64,000 nt of DNA from Golubevia sp. BC0850 (GCA_012976225.1 JAAVVG010000015.1:124001-188000), one strand, 5' to 3'. Positions 22,365-36,200 are shown, counted from the first letter of the stretch. Notes: generated by a model from the sequence alone, not told the origin. A program made the numbers and translations.

Positions 22365-25300
22365 CTACAGCAAGCCTACATTGGAAAGAGATGAATTGGT
22401 AGTTGATTGTTCGTAATCGCTAGTAGAGACAGTTTGAACTCCAGAACTAGTTGGTAGAGTAGGAGGTGCCACTTCTTTCTCTTTGGCTTTCTTCTTTTCG
22501 ACGTTACTTGCTTTTCCTTTGAGTTTCCCACCTTCCTTGCCAGGAGTGGAGAGACTCGTGTTGACGGCAGTGAGAGAGTTATCAGCGATAGAGTTACTGG
22601 CGACTGCGTCCTTGTCTTTCAAGGTCGTTTCCGAACCTTCCACGTATTCTTCAGTGATGAAAGGATAGGTGAGCAACTCATCGGCAGAAGGTCTTTGGGT
22701 ATGATCCAGTTCGAAAGTCTTATTCAAGAAACTAATGGCTTCTGCTGAGATCTCATCGGGTAATGAAGGTTTAGCGTAGGTGCCGATCTTGAACTGCGGG
22801 GTAGAAATGAGAAAACAGAAAAGTGAAGGGGGTTCAAAAATGGAACAAGAGATTCGAGTGTCGGCCTTCAGATCGGTTTCCCGTTGTCCAAAACACTCAC
22901 GAGAGCTTGCATTTGGTTGAGATTAGCCCAAGGATGTTGACCGCTGATCATCTCAACGACAAGACAACCCAAACTCCAGATGTCTGCTTTACGAGTGTAA
23001 GATGTCTGCTTGACAACTTCAGGAGCCATCCAAAAGACACTTCCCTGTAGAGAAGGTCTATGAGCACGATTCACTAGCAAATCTATCAGCAGAGAAGAAG
23101 AAAGAGATTCAGTTCGGCGAGGTCTTTCGAACGAGTCGGCTCACCCAGCTTTCAACTTACCTCCGCTCTCGACCTTCTTACTGATACCGAAATCTGAGAT
23201 CTTGATTCCTCCTTTGTTGTCTACCAAAATGTTAGCTCCCTTGATATCTCGATGTACGATCTCTCTGGAGTGAAGGAAATCCAAGCCCTGTAAGATTTGC
23301 TTGACGAACCTACGGACCAGAGCTTCCTCGAGCGCACCATAATTCCTGAGGATTGCTACGACAGAGCCTCCAGGAACGTACTCCAAGAAAATGTTGAGAT
23401 GAGTTCCGTCGGCAACCGAGTCTAAAGGGTAAAAAGTGAAAAGGTGATTGAGCAACGTACCAAATCGACTTTCTCAACGTCCCTCAGTATCGACTTACCA
23501 AGATACTGCACGATGTTCTCATGCTGCATCGTTTTGAGCAGCTCAATCTCTCTTTCCAAAGCTTCCAGCATGCTCATCTTTCTCTTGTCGTTGTGAGAGT
23601 CACCGGAAGGAATCTCGACTTGTTTCACAGCCATCAGCAGACCATTCTTAGCGTTCATACCAAGGTAAACGTTGCCGAAAGATCCAGCTCCAATGAGAGC
23701 GCCTTTGATCCACTTGATTGGAACTTTTCCAGCTGTGATAGGAGATGAAGGGCGACAAAGAAGTCAGTCGACAGGCACAAGCCCTCGTCCTCTCAGTCGA
23801 CAAGCACTCACCATTCTTCGAATGATAGACCCCTCCAGCTCCTTCTTCCTCATCGTCATCTTCCTCGTCATCGTCATCATCCAGACCATCATCAAAGTCC
23901 TCATCCTCGTCCATTTCATCATCTTCATCTTCCTCATCGCTTCCCTCCAGATCTCTCCTCAGTTCCGATACGCTGCTTGCTCTTGAAGTGTTACTCCTAG
24001 TCACAGCCATTGGGTCACCTCTGTGACGATCGGATTCTTCTCCAGGAGCACTTGGAACTGGACTAGCTCTACCAGGTCTAGAGGCGAAAGCATCGTCGAC
24101 TCCGATTCCTCTCCTCTCATCCTCATCCAGACCATCGAGATCGTCGTCTTCCTCCTCTCCCGTAGTGTTGTTGTCGGATTCGGAATCTCTACCGTTCCTG
24201 ATAGATCTTGATAGTCCAGAGGATGGCCGGGTGCTTGGAGCCAGAGACCCTGACCTTCTACCTGAGCTCGAAGAGGGGATAGGAATGGGAACACCATCTC
24301 CGTCGACGACCCATCCTCCACCAGCACCAGCCAAGCTCATGCTCTCTCTCCTGTTCTCGACTTCTTGAGTGATTTCATCAACAGTCAAAAGAGAAGCAGC
24401 GTCACTTCTATCATTTCTCTCTCTAGCAGCAGCCAAGCCACCTCGGATCTGACTTGCAAGACTCTTCCTGCTTCTAGAACTCTCTCCAGAAGCTCTTCTC
24501 ATAGAATTGGGCCTGATGCTACTGGTAGGACGACCTAGAGAAGCAGAAGAAGCTTCGTAAGCCTCTCTCTCAGGAGAGCCGACACTCTGAAGAGATTTGG
24601 ACCAATCCTCCAAAGCGAATTGTCCCGAGACTGGAGGAAGCGTCGGAGGGCCGTATTCGTCTGGATGAAGCTCCCGCGCTTCCATTTCGTCAGGCGACCT
24701 ATCGTATCCGATTTGAATGACCGGGGTACCGCTCCTTCGCTGCTCCACGCTTTCCTTTCCAGGCAGAGGCGGCGCTTCAGGATCCGCGACGAAGCTCCAA
24801 GTGCTGTCCCTCTTGGATCGTGTGCTTGTAGAAGCTCGTCCATAGATAGACCTCCTAGCAGTCCTTTCCAGAACCCTCTTCTCAGCGGCAGGGAAATAAT
24901 CTGCCAAGTGGGAAGAGATGAGCTCCGAAGGTGGACGCTGACCCAAGAAGTTCCTAGCTTTCCTTGGAATGACGCTGGTTGGCGATCGATGACTGGGCTC
25001 GGCTGTTGGAAGACCAGGTCTAACAGGAGGAGGACCAGGTTTCTCTGCTCCAGAGCTGATTCTGTTGAGATGCTTGCCCATTCCTACTCCAAGACCTGAC
25101 ATGATACTGACAGTACTAGCTCTGTTCATCTTCTTGCCGCTAGTCGTGACTTGAGGAACCTCGTCTCCTTCTCTTGGACTTCCAGGAGCGGTGTTCTGAC
25201 CCGGCCCAGTCATTCTCTCGCCGAAGAAAGCCTCCAACTTGTTCCTTCCTGATCGAATAGGTCGACGAAGGGTATCGGTGTTGCCGTGAGAGGCGAGTCT

Positions 25301-27326
25301 CTGGAGGGTCAGACCTCGTTCTCGCAGAGGATCGTGAGGTTGAGGAGCATGACAGATAGCTAGAAGTTCCTGATCTGATAGAGCTTTGACTTAAGTGATG
25401 AAGAAGGTCAGATAGAGGAGAAGAAAAAGGCATACAGTCAATTTCTCATTCGACACTTCAAGAACATTCTTGACCTGCTTTCAACTCACTCTGACCATCA
25501 GCGCTTGTGGCAAAGATTCCCCACTTGGTTGGGTTATCACCTCTTCCTTCATTCCAAGCGTAATCAGCTTCATCTTCCTCCTCTTCTTGACCAACAGTAG
25601 GAGTATAGCTGTTCCCACTCGCAGATTTCCCGAACTTTCTCAGAACTCTAGCCATAACATCGTAAGCATCTCTACAATCACTGACAGGTACAGTTCGAGT
25701 AGTTCCTTCTTCTCCAATGAATTTGATAGTCCTTCTTTTCAGATCTTCCAGAGAAAGAGCAGGGCCTGGAGTTGGGGGATCGAATTCAGAACCAGATCCA
25801 CCTGTTCGACGGATTGGAGTCATAACGGATTGAGCTGTGCTTGGTCTACTAGAATTGCTGAAAGCACCCCTCCCTACGCTATAACCACCTTGCTGTTGAG
25901 ACTTCGAACTGTTGCTTTGCTGGCTTTGAAGCCCGCTTGACATCGTAGGAGTTCTCTGATAAGATTCGGTGATAGGAGTGAGCGGCCCAGCTTGCACTGG
26001 AGCGTTGGTACTGGAAGAGACTCCATAGGATCCACCAGCTGTTGCTGGTCTGGTGGTTCCTCTGGCAGAAGAAGAAGTAGATGGGAAGCCGGCAGAGGTG
26101 GGACTTGACGAATTGGAAGAAAGCATGCCAGATCTAGTCCCACTCGAAATCTGCTGTTGAGTAGAAGGTGAGGGTTGATATCCGCTGGCACCGGTTGCTG
26201 TACTAGGACGTGAAGAGGCACCTGCAAGACCTCCAGGAGGTTTAGGAGCAGGTCTAGTATGCTGAGCAAAGCTGGCTGTTGCTGCACTCGACCCGCCTGT
26301 CGAATTGACCTTCCTATGAGAACCAGGGGGACTAATCTCCCTTCCAGAGGCGTATGGATGAGCTGAATTGTTGTTATTCTTGACTGAAGGAGGGAAAGGA
26401 CTCCTTCCCATTCCACTATTGGCAGGGTTTCCAGCTCGACTCGATCCTGGAGTCAATCCTCTAGCAGCGCTCAATCCCAAACCTGGTCCATTGGGTGAGA
26501 TCTGTCCAGGCGAGACCCCATAGGAAGATTGAGCCAAATGTAGAGGAGGTGGTCTTGAATGAGTATTTCTCCTTCCATTCATTCCTGTCGGAGAGATGAC
26601 CCCACTCGAGCTGTATCCAACTCCAGTTCCATTAGATCCTCCTCTACCTCCTACATCATGATCTCCTAGATATTCCATCTCTCCCTCTTGAGGCTGTTGT
26701 TGATTTTGACTGTTCTGGAAGTTTTCTTGAGAGGAATAGATTTGAGAATCCGTTATCATTGGAGAAGGAGCACCAATACTGATGAGACTTGCTTGTCTCA
26801 TAGCAGCGCTCTCTCCGCATTTCTTCTTCAGAGCCTTGATAGCCGCAAACAGCCTGATTCTATCTCCTACACTTGAGATTCCCATCTCTTTCAATGTCGA
26901 TTGATCAACATCTAGAAGAACTGAACCATTGATGTCATTCTTCGCAAAGGTGGCAGCGTGAGAACCCAACCTGACTGATTGGAGCCAGGAGTTGATTTCT
27001 GGATTTGTCCATCGATTCACTGATGAGTTGAGTCAAGAAAGGTGATTGTCGATTAGTCTCTTCTCTATCCTGCTGTCTGCCTATCCTCATCCTCTCCCAA
27101 TCAGCTGCTCGGCCCTCCCCCAGGCCTTCTCTTCCTTTTGGAACTGACCTTCATCGAAGAATGTGCCTCCCATCCCACCCACTCCAGATGTCGTATTAGC
27201 AGACCCAGGTGTCGGAGGCCTAGAGCCATTAGAGCCAACAGTTCTGATGGGACTTGCTCCGCCATTGATGCCAGAAGAAGAGATGCCAATCGGAAAGGCA
27301 GGAGAGGTTGGAGTGTTGGCAGACAT
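22365..27326 (-). CDS. STE11: MAPKKK of the STE11 type (SAM, RA and kinase domains)
   Basis: Ste11-family kinases activate the MAPKK Ste7 in the pheromone/filamentation cascade; basidiomycete orthologs (Ustilago Kpp4/Ubc4) control mating and virulence. The start is the ATG at 27326 ([11 protein letters not shown]). Exon 1 ends at 27149 and exon 2 spans 27019-25490. Exon 2 holds a SAM domain ([17 protein letters not shown] through [13 protein letters not shown]) and, near its end, an RA-type region ([19 protein letters not shown]). Exon 3 (25389-23812) is a long linker ending in an acidic run just before the kinase. Kinase motifs are [54 protein letters not shown] and [13 protein letters not shown] low-complexity tail of about 100 residues, rich in Lys and Ser, follows the kinase, whereas Ste11 normally ends near it. 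The total is roughly 1,400 residues, larger than yeast Ste11 (about 720). Confidence 0.93.
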
Positions 27327-27848
27327 CTCAATAGAGAAGTTGAAAGTCACTGATGATGTTGATCTTGAAGGATCCGAGCTCTAATGTTAACAGGTGATGA
27401 GCGGAGAGATATAGTAGAAGGTAGAGAGGTTGGCGCAATGCTTGGTGGGAGAATAGATATGGCTCCTCTCGGGCAAAGCTGCTGAATTGGGTTGAATTGC
27501 TTAAATTGTCTATCTTGACTGTAGCTGAGCTAGAATAGAAGAGTAGATAGAAGGCTAAGCAGGAGGAAGAAGTTGAAGATTGTAGGTGACCTGGATTCCC
27601 TTTGTTCTACGTTGCAAGCAGTTGAGGTGTTGAGAAGCTCTTCCACTTCCTTCTCTCCAGGGCAGAGATGTTGATGAGAAATCTATTTACTTGAAGAGAA
27701 AAAGAGGATGTGCAGAGGAGGGTTGGGCAAAGAGGCAAGGTTTATTATAGCTTGCACGGAATCTCTCCTTGCTTCTGCAACCTTCTTGACCTCTCCTTCA
27801 ACGTCAATCCTTCCATAAGTTTCTACAAAGATTTAAGATATTTCAATT
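27327..27848. promoter_or_regulatory. Divergent promoter region of STE11 and the phosphatase gene
   Basis: No gene is supported. This 522-base gap serves the minus-strand STE11 (start 27326) and the plus-strand phosphoglycerate-mutase-like gene (start 27849). A weak TATA-like TTATTATAG lies at about 27742-27750, about 100 bases before the latter. No pheromone-response element was recognised with confidence. Confidence 0.4.
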
Positions 27849-29783
27849 ATGGCACCAAATTCCAATCTAATCATCGTTCGTCATTCTCAAGCTGAACATG
27901 TGAGTACGACCTCTCTCCCTCCAACCACGACCACTCAGTCACTTATCTTTTTTAACAAACCTTGCTCAACCTGCTCCTCTCTTGCACTTCAATTCTCCCA
28001 GAATGTTGACCTTGACTATAGTAGTAAGTACCTCAGTGAATCAATTCCTATCTCACACCACCAACCAGCTATTCTTTGAAGCTGGTCAGGAGAATTCTGA
28101 CTGCCTCCACCACGCAGCTACACTGGCTAGCATGCTTTCTACCTGTGCTTTCTACCTGTGCTCACTCCTTGCTCCTCTCTTTCTATCTACAGTCCCAGAT
28201 GCGCCTCTCACACAGCTAGGTAAAGCTCAAAGTGCAGAACTTCCAGGAAAGACTACTCAATTACAGAACAGTGTAGACGTTATTCTAACTTCAGCTCTAA
28301 AGCGTACTCTACAATCTACTCTGCTGGGCTGGTCACCTGCTGTAAAGAGAATTGGAATCGAGAACGTTATCTTACTGCCACAAGCTCAAGGTGAGTAAGG
28401 TATTCGTCGTGAGATAATGTTGGAAGTGGGAGCAAGCTCTTAGAAGAAGTGGGCTGGAGAGGTGGAACAGTAGTCGATGTGTAGTTCTAAGTGTTCATCT
28501 TCAGCCATGGAAGCTCTCCGAAAGAATTAAAATCTCTAGGAATGGCCCACACTTCTGTATGGCTCTCACTTCTTTCATGAGAGAGCTTCTGAAGCTCACA
28601 CTCTCCAACCCCTCTCTTCCCCACTACGATTTATCTCAACTTCTACCAATGATCTCTTTTTCCCCTTCTCAGAATGTAACGCATACCCATGTGACACAGG
28701 CTCTCCAAAAGAAGTCTTGGAACGTGATCCAGAGCTCAAAGGCCTCAACTTCTCGTCTCTCTCAGAGGAGTGGACCTCCAAGAGAGGATTTTACGGTAAG
28801 TATCAATTCCATTCTAGACTGAAAGCTGACTTTAATAAATTTGAGTAGGCTTGAAATCGGTTATTCCCTTCGCTGATACGTCTTCACCTCTTTCTGTTGT
28901 CTTACCTCGCAGCCCCTGATGCCGCTTCGATTGCAGCTAGAGCTCAGTGGCTCAGACAATACATGCGCTCAAGACCAGAACAGAATATCCTACTCGTAGC
29001 TCATGTCAGTGGACTTTAGAAGACAATTTCTCATTCCTTCATCTCGCTTTTGCTCTCCTTCGAACCTCAACATCTTCTCCCGACTCATCTTCCATTCCTT
29101 TCTCTCCCACTCTCTCTATTCATTCAAAGGGTGATATCTTGAGGCAATTGACCGGAAGTAAAGCTGGACCCAGTACTCATGTGAGTTTTTGATCGTTTAC
29201 ATAATCGGGCTCTCCCTCTCTCTTTTCCAAATGTGCTATTCAGGACTTTCCCTTTGCAAACACTGACCCTTTCTTCCCCCTTCATCTACCCTCTTCAAAC
29301 CATCGTGCTCTACAGCAATTCAAAAACGCAGAGGTCAATCTTTATAAGTTCGATCCAAGCAGTGTTAACGACGATGCTTGTTGGCTACATCACGTGCAAT
29401 TCGTAACCGCTGAAGGCGTAGCTCAACCAACTTCCTCCGATATGGCTTCAGGAAACGTAGCTGGCGGACCTCAGTGAGTTGATCCGCTCTTGATATCTCG
29501 AATTTCGAACTTGAAGCAGATTGGAAAAGACAAGTCTAAAAGCCTAATCTCTTTCTGGTCTCTTCGCCTTTACAGACTTCCTGTCTTCAATTCCGGATCT
29601 TTAGATATCGGAAACGATGTCGATGAAGCTGGAAAGAGAGCTGTAGCTGAGCTAGAGAATCGTGTTCAGAGCAAAATGGCCGCCGTGGAATCTAAGGCCA
29701 GCGAGCTCAAGGAATTAGAAGAAAGGCTAGCAGCAGCCGAACGTAAGAAGGCAGAGCTGGAGGCCAAAGGCATCAAGATATAA
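27849..29783 (+). CDS. Phosphoglycerate-mutase-superfamily phosphatase (histidine phosphatase, PMU1-like)
   Basis: The catalytic RHG-type motif is present as VRHSQAEH (residues about 9-16), with the branch hallmark DYSIPDAPLTQLGKAQ. The second histidine side is in LVAH, and a Cys-containing ECNAYPCDTGSP region lies between. Exon 1 is 27849-27899, exon 2 is only 22 nt (28002-28023) and exon 3 is 28193-28390. Later exons follow at about 28673-28795, 28914-29005, 29131-29179, 29315-29474 and 29577-29783. The last exon encodes a charged coiled coil (KASELKELEERLAAAERKK) ending LEAKGIKI. The substrate is unknown; many relatives act on small phosphate esters. In this copy the family's RHG glycine is a serine (RHS). 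Confidence 0.85.
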
Positions 29784-30215
29784 TGTTAGAGTGTTAGAGT
29801 TTCATCAATGTTAGAGCTTCAGAGTGTCAGCTCGCAGCCGGGCTCTCTCTGACGTCTCAGTATCTTTCTAACCATTATTGTATCCTATTAGAAGGAACAG
29901 AACACCTTCACTTATAAAGCCATCGAACGAATCTTTCTTTCGGGTGTGATTGGGGTGAAACTCTGGAAAGTAGCTCATGAGTCTGAAGTATCCAAAGTCA
30001 AGCTTGAGTCGATGGAATGGTAGCGTGCGATCTATGAATTGATTTGTCTATGGTACATGTTGCTGCGATAATTAATTGCGATGTATAAAGAGTTGAAAAA
30101 CGTATGCGAATAAAAGAAAACCCTCTCCCTTCTCTCTCTCTCTTCTCCTCCCGTTTCACTCATCTCCGCCTCAAATTCCATCCCTTCCTCTCTCTCTTTG
30201 AATTTTGCCCTCTGT
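29784..30215. other. Convergent 3' region of the phosphatase gene and MDN1
   Basis: No gene is supported. The two genes converge here. An imperfect AATGTTAGAG duplication sits at 29782-29817, just after the phosphatase stop, and a CT-rich run at 30120-30200 lies just beyond the MDN1 stop. Confidence 0.35.
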
Positions 30216-33200
30216 CTACTCAGCCTCCCTAATTTTCTCTGCCCATTGCCTCAATGTAGCAGCCAGAACGTCTGGCAAGGCTTCCACATCTCTGACAACA
30301 ACGTAATGTTCGAAGGGGAAGGTGTCGAGATACCTTTCCATCTTGAGTTCTAAGCGACCGTCAGCTCCAGGAGAGTAGCTCACGGAGTTCATGGAAAGAA
30401 TCGAGTGGCGAGCCGGTTGTTGATTTGCGCTGTTGCCATTCGTTTGAGCTGGTTGGTTCGAGGTGGCATTGGCAGCTTGAAGTGAGTCGACGATGATGAA
30501 GACCAGCATGACTCTCTGTTCTGCTGCTCTCCGAAGGAGAGCTCTAAGTCGGTCGTGATCCTGCGAGAGAAGTGAGTTCAAGGATTGGAAGAGATCAGAA
30601 GTCAGCTTCTGTGGAATCTCGAGACAGAAAAGAAGGACGAAATCACTGTTTTTCGCAAGACACTCACCTGACAGACTCCATCTGAAATAATGATCTGCAA
30701 TTGCCAGAGCTCAGATCCAGCGCTGGCTGAAGAAGAAGGCTTGGACTCTCTAGCTTCTTGGAGAACTTCTAGACTGTTCTCTACCAGCTTCAGCACGTTG
30801 GTGCCTCTCTGCTCGAAGCTGAGACGATCAATCACTCTAGCTCCGTCATCCTCTGAGAAGGTGCCTTTGCCAAATTGATGGAGTGTCTCAACGGTCTCAC
30901 CGAATCGACAGATCCCAACGTCTCCCACCTCGAGACGTCCAAGAGCACCGCTGACCAGCGCTAGAGTCTGGTAGGCGAGATGAGAGCTTCTACTCTCTGC
31001 CATACTTCGACTGTCATCGACGGCCAGAAGAACTTGATACTCTCTGGAGCTTGGTTTGGTCCTTCTCAGCCAAATCTTGTCCTTGGCGAAGTCCGAGGCG
31101 ATGAAGGGGACGATCTTGCGCATGTTGAGTCGCTTTCCAGTCCTGTAGTCTCCATTGAGTCGAGTTGCTAAGGTTGGAACCAAGATGAGACGAAGCTGTT
31201 CGCAAAGGGCGAAAGAGAGATCCGAGGTAAGAGAGGAGTATTGGCGCCAAAGGTCTGCCGCTCTAGTAGCTCTCTCCTCAGCATCGAGGCTCTTGAAGTC
31301 GGCCAATTGCTGTTCGATGTCGATATCAGCCTCATGGCGATATTCTTCGGGAAGAGGTGACATGGCTTCGTCGAGTTGAGCTCCATCTGCAGCGAAAGGA
31401 TCGGTGGCAGGATCGACTTCGTCCCTCTCGTTCTCTCCTCTATCCTGACCTTGCTCCGTCTGCTTTTCAGAGCGAGATTTGATGTCGGAAGAGAGAAGAG
31501 CCTTCTGCTGTTGATTCGCTTCTGAATTCTCGTCTTCCGTTCCGGCGTCTGGGAGTTGAGCTGGCTCGAGAGCCGACTGGGCTTCTTGAGGAGGAGCTTC
31601 TTGAGTGTCTTCAGCTTTTTGAATTTCATCAGTTCCGTCTTCGATGGATCCGAGCTTCTGAGCTTGTTGTTCCTCCTCCTTAGCGTCTCCCATAGCCTGC
31701 AGCTCAGCTTCTTCGTCGTTCTTGATGTGCTCGACGTCGCTGGACTGAGGCATGCCTTCTCCATCATCCTTGACCTCTTCTGTTGGACGTTCCTCATCGG
31801 CATCCTGAGAGGCACCTTGAATAGCGTCTAGGTTTCTTCTGAAGTCCTTGAGAGCGTCTCCGAGGCTACGGATGGGGTTCGAATCTGCCTCGGCTTGCTC
31901 CTCTGGCTTTGTCTCGGCAGTCTCGTCCTGATTCTCATTCTTCTCAGTCCGACCGTCACCTCCAGTTGGTTGTACATCTTGAGCAGAATTGGAAGGTTCA
32001 GGCTGAGCGTTGTCGTCCTGTTGACCTTTGGGAGTGGCTTGAGATTCGACTGCTTGGACTTGTCGACCTTGAGTTCCACGAGAAGACTGCTCGAATTGAG
32101 CACTGGCGCCCTCGTTGACATCTCCCATTGGCTGAGCATCCATACCTTCGTTCGGATCCATTGCAGCATCGTTTGAATCGAGCTGAGGACCGTCTTGAGG
32201 TTGAGAATCGATGTCCATCTGATCAGCTCCGGTTTCTCCTTCCACCTCATCTTCTTCTCCAGCATCATCTTCGTCGGCTGGATCTTCTCCTTCATTTCTT
32301 GAGACCTCTGGCTCTGCAGATTCTTCTGGCTGTTCGCCTTGTTGATCTTGAAGCTTGTCTAGCTCTTCGCGAGCGGCCTCATCATCGACATCGATCGTGT
32401 CCTCTTCTTGCTTTCGTGAAGGATCGTCTTCGGGAGGGGGAAGATCGTCCATTCCTTCGTCGTCGTCGCTCATTCCCATTGAGTCAGAGGCGGAACCTTG
32501 ATCTTCTCCCATATCGATGTCTTCGTTGAGATCCAGATTTTCTCCTTCCTTGGTCTCTTGATCGAGACGACGTCCTAGACCATCTGCAGTTGTCTCTTCT
32601 TCTTCTTCTTCTTCTTCTGCATCTCTACCCTCGTCTCCTTCGCCTTCTCCATTCTCATCTTCCTTCTCTTCGTCTTCTGGATTGCCTTCAGTATCCTCCT
32701 CTTGACCTTCCTCCTTTCCATCTTCTCCTTGATCCTTGTCAGCTGCTTGCTCTTGACCTTTCTTCTCTTTCTTGTTGTCTTTCTTCTGATTCTTCTCATC
32801 TTTGGCGACCGACTCTTCCTCTCCTTGGTCTTGATCTTGTAATTCCTTCTCAGTCTTGTCTTGACCTTTGTCGTCTTCTTTGTCATCATCTTCTCCGCCC
32901 CACATCTTCTCATCGACAGCGTTGGGGTCGAGAGGATCGACATCTCCGACTTGTTCGTCATGATCCTGCTCTTCCTGCTCTTCTTCTTCTCCCTTGTCAT
33001 CTTCATCTCCTTCTTCTCCTTCACTGACATCTTCGAGCTCTCCACCAAAGTCTTCATCAGCTTCTCTGGCAGACTTCTCTTGCTTCGAATCTCCATCCTT
33101 CTTCTCATCCTTCTCGGTCTCATCCTTCTGAAGCTCTTCCATGACTTCATCGTCATCCATTTGGTCGGTGACGTCCTGAGCACCGGTTCCATCTCCGAGA

Positions 33201-36200
33201 CCAGTCCCACCTTCGAGTTGCTCTCCTCCATCGCCATCGGCGTTTTGAATTTGCTCTTCAGGGGGAGGTTGACAGAATCCCTTGGAGGCGAGCGAGGTGA
33301 CCATGCTGGTGAGGACGTGGATCAGCTTGAGCAAAGAGCGTTGCCAAGCAGAAGAGGCTTCGATGTGAGCTTTGAGCAGAGAAGCGTACTCTCTTAGGAA
33401 CGGAGCTAATCGAGCCAAGGAACGAGAGAGTTCCGAAGGTTCCGATGGGAGTACTGTGGAAAGCGAGAAGAGCGAAGAAAGCTCAGAGGAGATGGTCTCA
33501 GCTCGGAGACAGTGTTCGAACGTTGAGAGCTGCTTCAGTTGCTCTGGGATTGCTTTGTCCGAGAGATCTTCAGGGTCTTGAACTTCAGCTTCTGAAGAGC
33601 GAGACTCCTCTTGCGCTTTGCGTAGATCCTGCACCACCACTAAGATGGACGAGATTAGACGATCAGCTTGATGAGAGAAAGCAGCTTCTTCTTGAACCAC
33701 TCCATCTGCCGCTGCACGAGGCTGCAGAGCTAGTCGAGAACGTTCCAAGAGATTGACGTTCTTCTGGATCCATTCCACTGCTGGACGGCAGAGCTGTTCG
33801 AGGGCCGGGCTGTTCTGACCGAAAGAATGCAAGCAGTCGGAAGCGCTCTCGACGAGACTTTGAGCCTCGTCGACCACAGTGATTTCGTCTTGGAATAGCA
33901 AAGGGACCGGAAGAAGCGAGATAGCTTTCACCAACTGTGAGAGGCGCTGCGAAAGAGCCGAAGCCTTCGACTGGAGTTGGGAAAGTTGAGAAGCGAATCC
34001 ATCAGCGCCGTGCTGCCCGAAAGGAGAAAGACGAAGGTGTAGACCCATCTCGTTCCTGATCTCCTTGAGAGAGGCGTCAATTCTGGATACGAAATCTGAC
34101 AGAGCCTCGAGTCGACTAGGAGCAGAGTCAGTGCAGGTGGCGATCCTTCCTTTGTTGGCGTCGTGAGTTCCTCCTAGACGTTGGGCGATCGAGTCGATTG
34201 AAGAGTACTTCTTGAGGAGTTCAGCTAGTCTTCCTCGTTCAGCGAATCCTAGACTCATGGCATACTCTGCGAATGCGACTCCTCTCTGGAGTTCGGCAAC
34301 AGGCAGATCTCCACTGCTGGTACGAAGAGAATCTCGAAGACGAGGGAGCGAAGCCAAGAGCCTGTAGTGATACTGCTCTGCGCTGACCAAAGCTTCCGGC
34401 AAAGGATGAGATGGGGAAGCGAAAGGGACTTGTTGGGTGTAGACGTAGACTGCGTCTTGATGACGCTCTGGAATCTCAGCTCTGAGGTACGAGGTGAAAC
34501 CGATTCTCCTAAGTTCCTTCAACAGATCCGTCCAAGCCTTGCGCTTCCTGGTAGTCAAGTTCTTGATCGTCTTTGCATTGTCCTCCTTTGAGAAAGCAGG
34601 GGTGAGCTTGGCTAGAGCTTGAGAGCGTGCCACTATCTCTCCAGCCAGCGCATTCAATCCAGCACCTTGCTCTTGAAGAAGCGAAGGCACGACTCGAGTG
34701 TCTGCTAGCTTTCTCAATCTGGTCAAAGTCGGAGCTAGATCCAGAAGATGAGGCGCGGTTGGCTCCAGGGAAGGCTGATTCGACAGAGCCTTCAAAGCCT
34801 CCAGATCCAAGGCAAGACGAGGAGTAGTGGCTCGACTGACTCCAGAGGAGACCTGAACGAATTTGTCCTTTCCAGATCCGTCCATGTTGATGGCCAAGAG
34901 GGGGTCGACTGGCTGTCTGAGCACGTCTCTGAACCTGCGAATACATTTGTGAAGCTGCCGGTGAGTCTTCTGAGCACTCTGCTTGAGTGCGTGGATGTTG
35001 ACGTCCTTCCAACTGGCCAGCTTGATGAAGTCTCGAATGTTGCGTTCAAGAACATCTCGCTGTTGAGAGAGAGAGGAGTCGACCTTGGCTTGGAACTGCT
35101 GGTAGAAAGCATTGACGTTGGAGAGAACGACGGCAACTCGATCCAGTCCTGCGACCTCCTCTGCTGGAGCGGATTCGAGAAGCTTGTCGAGGAAGCGAGC
35201 GAAGGATCGAAGAAGTCCCAGGCGAGCATCGAATTCTCCGAGTTTACTTGATCTCACGAACTCGTCCAGAAGCCCGATCAGCTTGCGTAGATGCTCGTCC
35301 TCTGCCTCCTTTCCTTCTGTCCTGGCGGATTGGAAACCACGAATGGCAACTTCAAAGAGACGGAACCACCAGTCGGCGACAGACTGGGAGAATATAGCCT
35401 TCTGAACCTCGAGAAGCTGAGCCCAGCTGGAGAGCTCTAATCTACGCCACTCGACAATGATAGAAGAGATCTCTGATCGGTTGGCTTTGAGACTGGTGGC
35501 AGAGCTAGCGTAGCTCTCCCAATCCTCGGTGTGCAGAAGGAGCTGTTCGAATGCTGCCAGAACCTTGGCGACGGGACTAGCAGAATCGAGACGAAGGATG
35601 GCGTCGCAACGATCACGGATATGTTGGAGGACCATTTGCTCTGGCCATTCTTTGATCAGAGAAGATAGCTTTTCTCTCAACCTCTGAAGAATAGGAACAG
35701 CCTTGGCGGTCTCCTTCAAGTCCGGAGACGTGTAGAAGTCCTTCTTAGCAGAGGCAGGAGAATCGTTGACCATTCCAGCTTCATATCCTAGGAGAGAGAC
35801 CTGGAAGACTGCGCTTGCCTTGTCTAGACCTTCCTTGAGAGTCTCGCTGGACGACTCGATGATCCTTTGCACGACTTCCAATCGATCCTCGCCAAAGTGA
35901 GAACCACCTTGATCCTTGCCAGAGCCAAAGAGAGCAGTGTGAAGTGACCAGACCTGTTGGATGTGACTAGGTTGCAGTAGCGAGGTTGAGCGCTTGGACT
36001 TCGCCGCGTGGGCGGAAGAGAAAGAGACTCCGAGCTCCTCATCTTCGAGAGTGTCTCCGAACTCTGGGAAGAGCTCTTTGAACTCTTTCTCCTCGAGCTC
36101 TACGTCGCTTAGAACGGTAAGGTCTTCCTTTCTCGACTTATAGAGGCTTGCTTCTTCCTCTCTGGTCTTCTCCTCTCTCTCTCGATCGAGAACCCAGAGC

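Noticed and set aside
31868-31900. tRNA-like B box (GGTTCGAATCT) near 31878
   Set aside because: It lies inside the MDN1 coding exon, the consensus lacks the final CC, and no acceptor stem or A box pairs with it.
32575-33237. Long Lys/Arg-rich frame antiparallel or alternate to MDN1
   Set aside because: It is the shadow of GAG/GAC-rich codons of the Asp/Glu tract; the MDN1 frame is open over 6.6 kb and explains the composition.
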